Assembly (NCBI GenBank): GCA_016793325.1
Contig: JAEUKI010000013.1
Span: 1 to 64,000, forward strand
Direction: 5' to 3'
Length of the DNA stretch: 64,000 nucleotides
Source: Myxococcales bacterium
Lineage (GTDB): Bacteria > Myxococcota_A > Polyangia > Polyangiales > Ga0077539
Part shown: one piece after another, positions 52,601-61,855 of the stretch
Layout: each line of letters opens with the position of its first letter
How positions within the stretch are numbered: position 1 is the first letter of the stretch
Translations under genes and position numbers: made by a program
The notes under the pieces: generated by a model
What the model saw: the letters and a program-made list of their open reading frames with translations, nothing else
Told to the model about the DNA's origin: nothing
Database searches by the model: none

Positions 52601-53433
52601 GCCCGCGAAGGCCCGTGCAAACCGTGGTCGTCACCGGATCGACGCGCGGGATCGGTCGCGCGATCGTCGAGGGATTGCTGGCGCGCGGGGCCAACGCGAT
52701 CGTGTGCGGCCGCGACGCGGCGAGCACCGACGAGGCCGTGCGCGAGCTGTCCCGTCGCTTCGAGGCGTCCCACGGGCGCGCCGCTGGGATTGCCTGCGAC
52801 GTGCGCGACCACGACTCGCTCGTCGCGCTGTGGAACTTCGGCGTCGAGCGCTTCGGCGCGATCGACGCCTGGATCAACAACGCAGGCACCTGCCACGCGC
52901 AGCTCCCCTTCGCGCGCCTCGCGCCGAGCGAGCTCGCGACCACGGTGCAGAGCAATTTTCTCGGCGCGGTGCTGGGGTCTCGCGTGGCGCTCGAGCGCAT
53001 GATCGCGCAGGGGCACGGCGCGCTCTACAACATGGAGGGCTTCGGGAGCGACGGCGCGACGCAGCTCGGAATGTCCACGTACGGAGCCACCAAGTCCGCC
53101 GTGCGCTACCTCACGCGGGCGCTCGCCGCCGAGTATCGAAGCGCGCCCGTCCAGGTCTGCGCGCTGAGCCCAGGGGTCGTCTACACCGACCTCCTCGTGC
53201 GCGTGTACGAGCAAGGCGACCCCGAGCTGTGGCGCAAGCAGCAGCGCTTGTTTCGCTTCATCGCAGACCCGCCCGGCCCTGTGGGTGATTGGCTCGCGGG
53301 CCAGGTGCTCACCAACGCGAGGACGGACGTGCGAATTGCGTGGATGACCGTCGCGAAGGCGATCGGCAGATTTTTACGCCCATCTTTTCATCGACGGGAC
53401 CTGCTCGCGGAGTACCACGCGGGCGTTCGATGA
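52597..53433 (+). CDS. Short-chain dehydrogenase, NYC1/NOL (chlorophyll b reductase)-like (278 aa)
   Basis: An SDR with TGSTRGIG, then CGRDAAS, ACDVRDHDS, WINNAG (instead of the usual VNNAG), and YGATK with an upstream NMEGFGSDGA in place of the common Ser strand. The WINNAGTC and N-M-E/D-G-x-G-S-x-G pattern, together with SPGVVYTDLL, closely resembles plant NYC1/NOL chlorophyll b reductases and their bacterial relatives. No photosynthesis genes are nearby, so the substrate is likely something else. ATG 52597 overlaps the DUF2071 stop. Confidence 0.82.
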   Translation: MSPRRPVQTVVVTGSTRGIGRAIVEGLLARGANAIVCGRDAASTDEAVRELSRRFEASHGRAAGIACDVRDHDSLVALWNFGVERFGAIDAWINNAGTCHAQLPFARLAPSELATTVQSNFLGAVLGSRVALERMIAQGHGALYNMEGFGSDGATQLGMSTYGATKSAVRYLTRALAAEYRSAPVQVCALSPGVVYTDLLVRVYEQGDPELWRKQQRLFRFIADPPGPVGDWLAGQVLTNARTDVRIAWMTVAKAIGRFLRPSFHRRDLLAEYHAGVR

Positions 53434-53446
53434 GCGCAGGGCGGCG

Positions 53447-53872
53447 CTACAGATCGATGCTCTCGGCCGCGCTGCTCACGCGCATCCGCGCGAAGGCAAG
53501 GTTGCAGCGCTCGCGCTCGGCCGCGAAGTAGACGAAGTGATGCTGCAGCGCGCGAAGCGGCCGAAGGATGTGCACGCGATCGTCGAGGGTCACGAGCACG
53601 TCGCGGATCGATCCCGCGGCGTTGCGGAGCTTCTGCGCCACGATGTTCGCGCGGAGCACTTCGCTGTTGGCAGCCACAGCGACGTCGATCTCGTCGGGGT
53701 GCGATCGACCGACCATCACGAGCGCGAGCCCCGTGGACATGTCGCCCACCGCAGCCTCGACCGCGCCGTCGAGCTCCATGAGCGACGAGATCGACCGCCG
53801 AGCGCGGTCGACTTGCTCCATCGTGACCGTGATCTTCGGTGAGCGGATTGAACGCAACGTGTCGATCGCCAT
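53447..53872 (-). CDS. Roadblock/LC7-like protein (141 aa)
   Basis: A small alpha/beta protein with SISSLMELDGAVEAAVGDMSTGLAL, an amphipathic strand, ANSEVLRANIVAQKLRN and RDVLVTLDDRVHILRPL. This matches the Roadblock/LC7 layout of MglB-type regulators (helix, strands, helix). In myxobacteria such proteins can regulate small Ras-like GTPases; no GTPase is adjacent. Start ATG 53872. It converges on the SDR (13-base gap). Confidence 0.65.
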   Translation of the reverse strand: MAIDTLRSIRSPKITVTMEQVDRARRSISSLMELDGAVEAAVGDMSTGLALVMVGRSHPDEIDVAVAANSEVLRANIVAQKLRNAAGSIRDVLVTLDDRVHILRPLRALQHHFVYFAAERERCNLAFARMRVSSAAESIDL

Positions 53873-53943
53873 GGCTGCACCTCGCTCCAACCCAGCTCGG
53901 ATGCGCGGCGCGGACGAGGGTTGCGCGGAGTCGCGAGCGATCG

Positions 53944-55143
53944 CTACGGGCACATGACGGGTGTGGTGGTGTACGAAAACGCCATGCCCGTCGTGGGTCG
54001 AACCTCGACGCGATACGTGGTTCCGACCGCGGGCATCCATCCGTTGGGGCGCCACGCGATGGCGTTGCCGCCGCCGTAGCCGCCCGCGACGGGGTTCATG
54101 GTGATGGGCATCGCGGCGCCGGTCCCCGCGTTGGTGACCGTGACGGTCCCCGTCGAGCTGAAGCGGTAGCGCGCTTCTTGGACGTGCCACACGCCGCTCG
54201 AAAACGTCTCGATCGGCGCGGGCCCTGGGTTGGGGTACGCGACGAAGTTGGGCGTCGATGCGCCGGAGTTGCGACGAAACACTTGCATGCACGACGCGCG
54301 GTTGGCCGTGCCGAAATACGTGGCTCCGAGCTGGTGAAACAGACACCAGCGACGGTGGCCGAGGTCGCTCCCACGCTCGTTGATGTACAGGCCGACGGAG
54401 CCGAACGCGCCGGTTCCGAGCGCGAGGTTCGACGAGCCAGCCGCCATCGATCCCGCCGCGGAGTAACAGGTCCACGACGCGGGCGGCGTGTGGTTGAGCA
54501 TGTTGTTCACCGCCATCATGACGGCGCACGATTGCTGCTGCGCTTCGAGCGCGTTGTCGATCGTGACGGGGTCGACGCCGACGAGCCAGCGGTAGCCGTT
54601 GAGGATGCGGAGCGCCGCGGGCTGCGTCGCGCTCGCGACCGTTCCTGCGGCGCATTGGCTCGAACCCGCGGTCCACTCGGGGCTGGGGCCCGGCGCGCGA
54701 TCGACCACCCAACGCGCGCACACTTCTGCGCGCGTTCGCGCTTCGGGGCCCGTCACAGGCCCCACGCCGGTGTCCGCAGGCGTCGTCGGTCGATCCGTCG
54801 GAACGTCGTTCACCACGCGAACATCCATCGCGACGCCCGTGTCGACGACGCGGACATCCATCGCGACGCCCGTGTCCGTCGCGCCGCGCACGTCCATCGC
54901 GACGCCCGTGTCCGTCGTGGTCGAGGGGACGTCGTTGGGCGGAGAATTCACGTCGATTTCGCTGACGCCGCTGTCCACCACGTCAGAGCCGCTCGAGCTC
55001 GTGGCGTCTGTTCGCGCGTCCGAGCGCGCGCTGTCCGCGCCGTCGCCGGGCATCCCCATGTCCCCGCAGGCGCCGAGCCCGAGCGACGTGCACACCGTCA
55101 GTGAAACGAGCGACCGAAGCGCCGAACGCGAAGCGACGAGCAT
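53944..55143 (-). CDS. CAP/SCP-like lipoprotein with tandem-repeat linker (399 aa)
   Basis: Signal and lipobox (LGLGACGD), then a ~110-residue linker rich in Asp, Ser, Val and Thr. The linker includes three copies of TDTGVAMDVR-type units. The C-terminal domain has LNGYRWLVGVDPVTID, CAVMMAVNNMLNHTPP and SDLGHRRWCLFH, as in CAP/SCP (pathogenesis-related) proteins, with His residues for a surface site. ATG 55143 has GGAGGA 9 bases upstream. Probably surface-located; the role is unknown. Confidence 0.78.
   Translation of the reverse strand: MLVASRSALRSLVSLTVCTSLGLGACGDMGMPGDGADSARSDARTDATSSSGSDVVDSGVSEIDVNSPPNDVPSTTTDTGVAMDVRGATDTGVAMDVRVVDTGVAMDVRVVNDVPTDRPTTPADTGVGPVTGPEARTRAEVCARWVVDRAPGPSPEWTAGSSQCAAGTVASATQPAALRILNGYRWLVGVDPVTIDNALEAQQQSCAVMMAVNNMLNHTPPASWTCYSAAGSMAAGSSNLALGTGAFGSVGLYINERGSDLGHRRWCLFHQLGATYFGTANRASCMQVFRRNSGASTPNFVAYPNPGPAPIETFSSGVWHVQEARYRFSSTGTVTVTNAGTGAAMPITMNPVAGGYGGGNAIAWRPNGWMPAVGTTYRVEVRPTTGMAFSYTTTPVMCP
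54821..54913 (-). repeat. Tandem coding repeat in the CAP lipoprotein linker
   Basis: Three units begin ACATCCATCGCGACGCCCGT (third with one change), at 54821, 54854 and 54890 on the plus strand, of 33, 36 and about 24 bases. They encode DTGVAMDVR-type steps in the flexible linker. Such repeats can change in number by slippage. Confidence 0.75.
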
Positions 55144-55451
55144 AGCGGGTGTCCTCCAGAGAACGTGCCGCGCGCGAGGTTCGACGCGCGCGCATCGCTG
55201 CTGAGTGTACGCGCCTGCGCGAGAGACCGAGCGATCACCGCGCGCGAATCGTGGGCAAAAACAGAGGGAAAATCCGCGGTCGCCGAGGGACGCACATCGC
55301 GCGACGGCCGCGTCGGCGCGGTGCGAGAGACCGATTTGGGTTGCGTGTGCGTTGGCACAGACGCACCCACTTCGACCTCCCCGGCGGGCGATCATCGCGC
55401 AAGAGCGCGTGGCGCCCGGCGGCGAACCATTGGGTTCGAGAAAGGCATCGC
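55144..55451. other. Noncoding interval between divergent genes
   Basis: This 308-base gap separates the CAP lipoprotein (minus) from the SPFH gene (plus) and presumably holds two promoters. Only the ribosome-binding sites at both ends are recognisable: GGAGGA for the lipoprotein and AAAGG for the SPFH gene. No gene, repeat or clear promoter was seen. Confidence 0.5.
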
Positions 55452-56366
55452 ATGGATCCTCTCATCGTCGCGCTCATCGTGTTGGCGCCGCTCGCCGCGC
55501 TCCTCGCCTTCGGCTCGCTCTTCACCGTGAGCCAACAGACGACCGCCGTCATCGAGCGGTTCGGAAAGTTTGTCCGCATCGCCCGCCCCGGATTGAACTT
55601 CAAGATCCCGCTGATCGAGCGCGTCGCGGCGCGCGTGAACATGCGCGTTCAACAGATCGACATGCGAGTCGAGACCAAGACGCACGACAACGTGTTCGTG
55701 CACGTGACGGTGAGCGTGCAGACGTTCGTGCTTCCCGACAAAGTCGTGGATGCGTTTTACCGCTTGGACAATGCGGCGCAGCAGATCAGCGCGTTCGTGT
55801 TCGACGTGATTCGCGCGCGCGTCCCGAAGGTCAACCTCGACGACGTGTTCGCGAACAAAGATGACATCGCCGACGCGGTGAAGGCCGAGCTCACGCAGTC
55901 GATGGACGACTTTGGATACGGAATCGTAAAGGCCCTCGTGACGGACATCGAGCCGGACCCGAGCGTCAAAGCCGCGATGAACCAGATCAACGCCGCGCAG
56001 CGCGAGCGCGTCGCCGCGATGGAGCGCGGCGAAGCCAACAGGATCTTGCAAGTGAAGGCCGCGGAAGCCGAAGCCCAGAGCAAGGCGCTGCAGGGCAAGG
56101 GAACCGCCGATCAACGCCGCGCGATCGTCGACGGCCTCCGCGACTCGGTCGACTCGTTCGCCAAGGGAATCCCAGGAACGACCGCGCACGACGTGCTCGC
56201 CCTCATCATCGCGTCGCAGTACTTCGACACGCTCCGCGAGATGTCCGCGCACGGAAAGCTCACCACCATCATGCTTCCCCACTCGCCCTCGGCGGCGAAC
56301 GACCTGATCGATCAGATCCGAACGGGGATGCTCTCTGCCCAGGCCGCGGGCAAGCACACTGGCTGA
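55452..56366 (+). CDS. SPFH/band-7 (stomatin-like) membrane protein (304 aa)
   Basis: One N-terminal membrane helix (LIVALIVLAPLAALLAFGSLF) and the SPFH domain: VSQQTTAVIERFGKFVRIARPGLNFKIP, RVETKTHDNVFVHVTVSVQ and DPSVKAAMNQINAAQRERVAA. A charged coiled-coil (about 170-235) follows. Family members form ring-like scaffolds in membrane microdomains and often bind FtsH-type proteases. Start ATG 55452, with AAAGG nearby. No NfeD-type partner is next to it. Confidence 0.88.
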   Translation: MDPLIVALIVLAPLAALLAFGSLFTVSQQTTAVIERFGKFVRIARPGLNFKIPLIERVAARVNMRVQQIDMRVETKTHDNVFVHVTVSVQTFVLPDKVVDAFYRLDNAAQQISAFVFDVIRARVPKVNLDDVFANKDDIADAVKAELTQSMDDFGYGIVKALVTDIEPDPSVKAAMNQINAAQRERVAAMERGEANRILQVKAAEAEAQSKALQGKGTADQRRAIVDGLRDSVDSFAKGIPGTTAHDVLALIIASQYFDTLREMSAHGKLTTIMLPHSPSAANDLIDQIRTGMLSAQAAGKHTG

Positions 56367-56545
56367 GACGGACCCTTCACGCGATCGATCGGAGCCTCGG
56401 CGTCGTCCGTTGTCGCGACGGTCGCTGCGCTTGGCTCGATGTGGCGCAGCGCAACCGAGCGTGCCTCTGCGCGAAATCGCTGCGATTGGGCAGGCAACAC
56501 GCAGGCGAATCTCCGTGGCATCGAGCGTGCTTCGTCGCTCGAGTC

Positions 56546-57472
56546 ATGAAGGACCGATCGCTCGCGTGTATTCGCAGTCTCGTTGGAGTGTCGTTGGTCG
56601 CGGCCTTCGCAGCGTGCCTCCCGATGACGGGGCTCGAAGCGGACCGAGCGGATGGCGGCGCCGACGTTGTGTCTCGAGACGATGGCCGCGATGTCGCGCC
56701 GTACGACGGCTGGGTGCCGATGCCGGGCGTTCCGACGGAGCCAGCGATCCACGATGGGCGGGTGGTGCTTCACTTCTTTTCGACCGAGGGCGTCGCGACC
56801 GAAGCAGACATGCGGTTCGCCACGATCCGCGCGAGCTTCGACGGGCGCTTCGAGAGCGATCACGACATCGCGATGACCCCGGGCGCGCAGTGCTCGGTGC
56901 GCATGCTCGACGGGTGCGAACTGTTTCGCTGCAACTACGTCGGAAGAATCCCCGAGAGCGGCCTTCACGCGGGCGCGATCTCGTTTCGCGACGGTCCTCT
57001 GCGCGGGGCGATCGAGCCTTCGCTCTTGGGCCTCTACTCACAGGGCGGCGCAAACGACGGCCCTTGGGTGCGGTCGTATCAAACCGTCATCGAAGCGACC
57101 GGCAGCGCGGACATCGCCGGATGGACCCTCACGCAGCCGACGCCCGGATACGCGCGGCTGACCGAAGCCCCATCGAGCGTCATCGATCGATCGCGACCGC
57201 TGTCGGTGCGCTTCGTCGAGCGCGGTCGAAAGATCGGTCGAACGGGCTTGATGGTCGGTGTCGCTGCGCAGCACTCGGCGCTCTGCACGTTCGACGAGGG
57301 AGCGCCTGCGGTCGTTCCTGTGTCGGTGCTCTCGCAGCTGCCTGCGACGAGCGGCGCGTACGCCTCGGTCGTCCCCATCGCGGTCAACGACACCGTCGTC
57401 CGCGTGGGCGCGCGGCGCGTCCTCGTGCGCACGCTTGTCGAGGGCAACCGGCACCTCGTGACGCTTCGGTGA
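56546..57472 (+). CDS. Lipoprotein of unknown function (308 aa)
   Basis: The signal MKDRSLACIRSLVG with LVAAFAACLPM gives the lipidation Cys. An Asp/Gly/Arg linker follows to about residue 65. The body is beta-rich with MRFATIRASFDGRFESDHD, GCELFRCNYVG and LHAGAISFRDGP. No known domain. A frame extends upstream to 56441 but the ATG at 56546 fits the signal. It converges with the RCC1-like gene. Confidence 0.75.
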   Translation: MKDRSLACIRSLVGVSLVAAFAACLPMTGLEADRADGGADVVSRDDGRDVAPYDGWVPMPGVPTEPAIHDGRVVLHFFSTEGVATEADMRFATIRASFDGRFESDHDIAMTPGAQCSVRMLDGCELFRCNYVGRIPESGLHAGAISFRDGPLRGAIEPSLLGLYSQGGANDGPWVRSYQTVIEATGSADIAGWTLTQPTPGYARLTEAPSSVIDRSRPLSVRFVERGRKIGRTGLMVGVAAQHSALCTFDEGAPAVVPVSVLSQLPATSGAYASVVPIAVNDTVVRVGARRVLVRTLVEGNRHLVTLR

Positions 57473-57605
57473 GCGCAGGCCGTCGACGCGCTTGCGATCG
57501 TGAAGGGCAACGCGACTCTCGAACGCGAGTGATGGGAGTGATCGAGGACGCACGCGTCGTTGGTTTCGCTCATTGTGGGGCGTGACTCGCGCGCGACGCG
57601 AGGGA

Positions 57606-59600
57606 TCAGCGAGGGAACGCGATGTACATCGCGTGATCCGAGCGAGGAACCGCGCCGAATCCGTTGAGCGTCGGCCCCCAACACCACACGGAGCCGTCTC
57701 GATGGATCGCGCAAGGTGTTCCGGCCCGCGCGTGTACCGAGCGCACATCTCCGAGCCCCTCGATGCGCGTCCAGTCCGCGGGGGCTCTACTCGAGCGCGA
57801 CCCGCATTGCTCCGCCAGGTTGTTGCCGCGACAGAACACCGAGCCGTCTTCCGCGAGCACGAGAATGACTCCGCCGCTCACCGAGATCGATCGTACGGGG
57901 CGATCGAACGCGACGAGTCGAGGCTCCGTGACTGCGGAGCGAGTGTTGGGATCGAAGATCCAACTGCTCTTGTTTCCCCAGCAAAATGGGCGCCCCTGTT
58001 GGTCGATCAAGCACTTGGTCTCGCCGCTGTCTTCGATCGATCGGACATTGGACGCCAGCACAACGGTCGGCAGTGGCGGAACGACCTCGTCTCGACTGAC
58101 TGGAGGCGCACACCGAAGCGTCCCGCGTCCATCGAGCGCGCACACCAAGCCGTTTCGGACCAAGAGCGAGCGAGCGTCGTCGAGGGGGACTTCGAGTACG
58201 CGAGACGCGCTGTTGTGAACGTCACGAGCCTCGACGCGTCCGTCGGACCGAATGCGCGCGACGAGCCGGTTCTCCAGCGCGATCGCCTGCGTCGCTGATG
58301 CGCTCTCGTCGAACGGCTCGATCGCAGCGGCTCCGTCGATCCGACACTGCGTCCGGTCCGCGAGGACGCAGTGGTAGCCTGCGCTGGCGATGAACTGTCG
58401 GACGGGCGCGCTCGTCGAGAACAGCACGGTTCGGCGCGTACGCGACGAGGCGAACGGGCTCTCTTGCGGCGGCGGCAACAGCGCTTCGACGGAGGTCGTC
58501 ACAGGATCGAACTGGACCACCTCGCGTTCGAAGGCGACGATCGCCGGAGAATCCGCGAGTGACTGCGCCCGCGCTGCGCCGAGATCGACGCGTACCGGCG
58601 TCGTTGTCGTGTGCGCAAGTCCGTGTCCCCCTCCGCCATCGAATCCCCAGCAAAACGGAAATCGACGCTCGTCGAGCGCGCAGACAACGCCATCGCTGAC
58701 CGACATCGTCGTGATGCGCGGGAGCACTGCTTCGTCCCATCCTGTGAACCGCGATGGGCGGGTCCGTGTCTGTCGGAAGTCGTCGCGAAAATCGCGACAG
58801 AACAACGCTCCGCCGAGCAGACCGCACGCGCCGCGAGCGCTCACGTAGCGCGGTTGAAATCCCGGAGGGAGATCGCGCACCTCGAGGTATTGGCATCGGA
58901 GCGTCGATCCGTCGACGCCGCACTCCCAGGTGCGACTCAAGTCGAGCGGGGACCCTCGCGAAAGATCGGCGGGGACCCAGCGACCAACGATCCCTTCGAA
59001 GGTGCTGAACTCTCGAAAACGTGTGCCGTCTTCGAGTTCGATGGAGAGAGCTCCTTGCGAGTAGATCGACCGCACAGGGCCGGGCGTCGCGATCCTCGTC
59101 GGCGGCGTGATCAACAGTTGCGCTTCGGCTTCGCGCAGCACCAAGTAGCTCCCCCAGCAACGAACGCTGCCATCCCGCGATCGAGCGCAGTAGCGCCCCG
59201 CGTGGCTGCTGAGCTGAACGACTTCTCGCAGTCCGGGCACGGGAGCGAACGACCATCGATCGCCGCCCTCGACGCCGAGCTGGCCCCGGTCGTTGGCGCC
59301 GATGCACTCGACGGTCTCGTTGCGCAATCGTACGCAGAGCGCTGCGTCGCCAACCGCGAGTTCGTCGATTTCAGCGCGTGATTGCAGAAGCACGGGGCGC
59401 GTCGCGAGTCGCCCCCGGTCCATGTGGCCTCCCCAACACCACACGCCATCGTTGTCGTCGACCACGCATGCTTGGACGCCGGCCACATGCAGCAGCCGAA
59501 CAGGGCGGCCTTCGGGAGCGACCGCGCTTCCGCAACCGACGATCAGCGATGCGAAGGTGACGCATGTGATGAGCGTTCGCCGAGCCCCCGAGGAATTCAT
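57606..59600 (-). CDS. RCC1-like propeller lipoprotein (664 aa)
   Basis: The lipobox ASLIVGCGSA is followed by a long run of repeats with the form (V)CWG and CxxxxG, for example GVWCWGGHMDRG, SVRCWGSYLV, PFCWGFDGGGG, PFCWGNKSSW, FCRGNNLAEQC and SVWCWGPTLN. These are the repeats of RCC1/BLIP-II-like seven-bladed propellers, with extra Cys. Probably a surface protein binding another protein; unlike eukaryotic RCC1 there is no reason to expect a nuclear-type GEF role. ATG 59600. Confidence 0.8.
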   Translation of the reverse strand: MNSSGARRTLITCVTFASLIVGCGSAVAPEGRPVRLLHVAGVQACVVDDNDGVWCWGGHMDRGRLATRPVLLQSRAEIDELAVGDAALCVRLRNETVECIGANDRGQLGVEGGDRWSFAPVPGLREVVQLSSHAGRYCARSRDGSVRCWGSYLVLREAEAQLLITPPTRIATPGPVRSIYSQGALSIELEDGTRFREFSTFEGIVGRWVPADLSRGSPLDLSRTWECGVDGSTLRCQYLEVRDLPPGFQPRYVSARGACGLLGGALFCRDFRDDFRQTRTRPSRFTGWDEAVLPRITTMSVSDGVVCALDERRFPFCWGFDGGGGHGLAHTTTTPVRVDLGAARAQSLADSPAIVAFEREVVQFDPVTTSVEALLPPPQESPFASSRTRRTVLFSTSAPVRQFIASAGYHCVLADRTQCRIDGAAAIEPFDESASATQAIALENRLVARIRSDGRVEARDVHNSASRVLEVPLDDARSLLVRNGLVCALDGRGTLRCAPPVSRDEVVPPLPTVVLASNVRSIEDSGETKCLIDQQGRPFCWGNKSSWIFDPNTRSAVTEPRLVAFDRPVRSISVSGGVILVLAEDGSVFCRGNNLAEQCGSRSSRAPADWTRIEGLGDVRSVHARAGTPCAIHRDGSVWCWGPTLNGFGAVPRSDHAMYIAFPR

Positions 59601-59789
59601 GACCCTACTGTACGCGATGACAGCGACCGAGTTCGACCTCAGCGCAGTCGAACTCGTCTACGGTCTGGCAAACAAAACCCTACCATGTGAAATACACGAA
59701 TAGTCCAATGCATTGATTCGAGAATTACGAACTTTCTGTCCTTCGACGAAACCGCGCTCGGCTTTGTGGCATCGCGTGAGAGCGCATCG

Positions 59790-60539
59790 ATGCTCCCAGG
59801 AATTCAAGACCCTTCGACCTGGCTCGCGCTCGCATCGCTCGTGGCGATGGAGGTTGTGCTCGGGATCGACAACATTGTCTTCATCACGATCCTCACGGGG
59901 CGGCTGCCCGAGCACCTGCGCGAGCGCGTCGCGCGCCTCGGGATCGGCCTCGCGCTCGTCTTGCGCATCGGGCTGCTCTTCGCGATCCAGTGGGTGATGT
60001 CGCTCACGCGCGAGATCGCCGTCGTGCTCGGCGTCTCGCTGACAGGAAAGAAGCTGATCCTCCTCGTCGGCGGCCTCTTCTTGATCGGAAAGGCCACGGT
60101 CGAGCTACACAACAAGCTCGAGGCCGCCTCCGAAGAAGAGGGCCGAAAGGCTGAGCCCGCCCGCGTCGGCGTCGTGATCGCGCAGATCCTCGCGCTCGAC
60201 CTCGTCTTCTCTCTCGATTCGGTGATCACCGCGGTCGGGATGATCCCGCCCGAGCAGCTCTGGGTGATGGTGACCGCGATCCTGGTGTCCGTCGTGGTGA
60301 TGCTCGTCGGCGCGAAGCCCATCGGCGGGTTCGTCACGCGGCACCCCACGATGAAGGTGTTGGCGCTCGCGTTCTTGATCCTGATCGGCGTGATGCTCTT
60401 GGCCGAGGGGGTCGGGCAGAAGATTCCCAAGGGGTACATCTACTTCGCGATGGCGTTTTCGCTGGGCGTCGAAGCGATCAACATGCGCTTGCGCAAGGCG
60501 CGCGGCGCGGCCCCGCAGAAGCTCGCGCGCGACGCTTGA
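59790..60539 (+). CDS. TerC-family integral membrane protein (249 aa)
   Basis: About seven transmembrane helices with the TerC signatures VVLGIDNIVFI near the N-terminus and DLVFSLDSVITAVGM in the middle; both carry the buried acidic residues thought to pass metal ions. A charged loop (EAASEEEGRKAEPARVG) separates the halves. Family members handle manganese or tellurite/metal at the inner membrane. ATG 59790 is preferred; GTG 59766 adds eight residues. No riboswitch was recognised upstream. Confidence 0.88.
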   Translation: MLPGIQDPSTWLALASLVAMEVVLGIDNIVFITILTGRLPEHLRERVARLGIGLALVLRIGLLFAIQWVMSLTREIAVVLGVSLTGKKLILLVGGLFLIGKATVELHNKLEAASEEEGRKAEPARVGVVIAQILALDLVFSLDSVITAVGMIPPEQLWVMVTAILVSVVVMLVGAKPIGGFVTRHPTMKVLALAFLILIGVMLLAEGVGQKIPKGYIYFAMAFSLGVEAINMRLRKARGAAPQKLARDA

Positions 60540-60581
60540 CCCCAACGACCCCAACGCGGTGTCGCAAACCCCTCGTCGCGC

Positions 60582-61808
60582 TCACTCGGGCTCGCGGACG
60601 AAGATCTCGAGTTCCCACGCGGTGTACACGAGCTTGGCCGCCTTCTTCTTCGGCCCGTGATCGATCGCGTGCTGAACGAGCGCCGTGAGCTCGTCGCTCG
60701 GAAGCTCGCGCCGCTGCCAGTACGCGAGCCACCCCGCGGTCTGCGCCGGGACCTTCTCGGGGTGCGAGAGAATCCCCTCGATGATCGCGCGCAGCGCGTC
60801 GCGCTCGAGCACGATCCCGTAGCGCTCGACGCCCCGCAACAGCGGCGCAGCTTCGAGCGGCGCGCGCCTCGCAAACGCGATCATCCGCTCGACGAGGGCG
60901 GCCTTCTGCTCAGCGTTTCCGCGATCGAAGCGCTTGAGCGCGCTGATCATCGTCTGCGCGAGCGCGTCGTCTCGCTCGCCCTCGAACAAGTCGCCGACGG
61001 AGGCCATCACTTGCTCCGCTTTGCGCCGCTCGGTCGTGAGCGAGACTTTGTTCGCTTGCTCGTCGAGGGCCATCGCCATCGCTTCGCGCGCCGCGTCGTC
61101 CGCGTCGATCACGGTCACCACGGGCGCGTCGTCCGGATCGAACCCTGATTTCGCGAGCAGCGCCCGCACCTTCGCCACGGTTTCGTCGCGCACCTTCGAG
61201 TCGCGCGCGCCCACGCCAGAGATCCCGATGACGGGCGCGGCGAGCCCGAGCGCGCGCCACTCGACGAGCTTTCCGTTGAACGACGCGACCCGCGCGCCGG
61301 CGCACTGGTAGTAGATCGCCGCGGCGATCGGCTGCGCTGGGTCGACGCGCGTGTCTCGCGCCTTGCGGTCCCACACGATCGCGTACTCTCGCAGCGACGA
61401 CCAGAAGTGCTCGATCCTGGCGAGCTGCCAGAGCCAACGGTACGTCGTGTGATCCTCGGAAGTGTTCGGCCCCGTCTCGTGCGCGAGGACCCGCACGCGC
61501 GGCCGCCCCTTGTGATCGCGAACTTGCTCGACGGTCACGGGCTTTCCGCGCACCTTGCGGTTGGCGTCGCGCTCTGCAGCGAGCCGCAGCTCGACACGCG
61601 CGCGCAGCGCGGCGAGGTCGTCGATCGGTCGTCGCGCGGCGTCGAAGAGGTACCGGGCGAGCTCGGGGTTGATCTCGACCCCGCATCGCAAGTGAATCGT
61701 CCCCGCCGACACGCCTCGCGCGGAGAACGCCCGCGCCTCGGTGATCTCTTCTTCGCAGCGCGCGCAGCGTGTGGCTTTGCTCACATTGACGAGCGCGAAG
61801 GACACCAT
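60582..61808 (-). CDS. Unrecognised family protein with zinc-finger-like motif, paralogue 2 (408 aa)
   Basis: The N-terminus MVSFALVNVSKATRCARC has a CARC pair followed by HLRC, as in the gene at 49582-50808, and the two proteins have the same length and share most conserved blocks (RLAAERDANRKVRGK, DPAQPIAAAIYYQ, VEWRALGLAAPV, DDAPVVTVID, RGVERYGIVLERDALRAIIEGIL). The central region shows alternating buried strands; the C-terminal third is helical. Function unknown; no known catalytic motif. The frame is open beyond 61808 but only antisense to the gene at 61856. Confidence 0.75.
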   Translation of the reverse strand: MVSFALVNVSKATRCARCEEEITEARAFSARGVSAGTIHLRCGVEINPELARYLFDAARRPIDDLAALRARVELRLAAERDANRKVRGKPVTVEQVRDHKGRPRVRVLAHETGPNTSEDHTTYRWLWQLARIEHFWSSLREYAIVWDRKARDTRVDPAQPIAAAIYYQCAGARVASFNGKLVEWRALGLAAPVIGISGVGARDSKVRDETVAKVRALLAKSGFDPDDAPVVTVIDADDAAREAMAMALDEQANKVSLTTERRKAEQVMASVGDLFEGERDDALAQTMISALKRFDRGNAEQKAALVERMIAFARRAPLEAAPLLRGVERYGIVLERDALRAIIEGILSHPEKVPAQTAGWLAYWQRRELPSDELTALVQHAIDHGPKKKAAKLVYTAWELEIFVREPE

Positions 61809-61855
61809 CGCGCCGCAGTCTCGCGACAGAGCCTCGCTCGCGTCAATACGCCCTC

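Noticed and set aside
59601..59789. Possible yybP-ykoY (manganese) riboswitch before TerC
   Set aside because: The interval is AT-rich but has none of the conserved paired elements I would expect.
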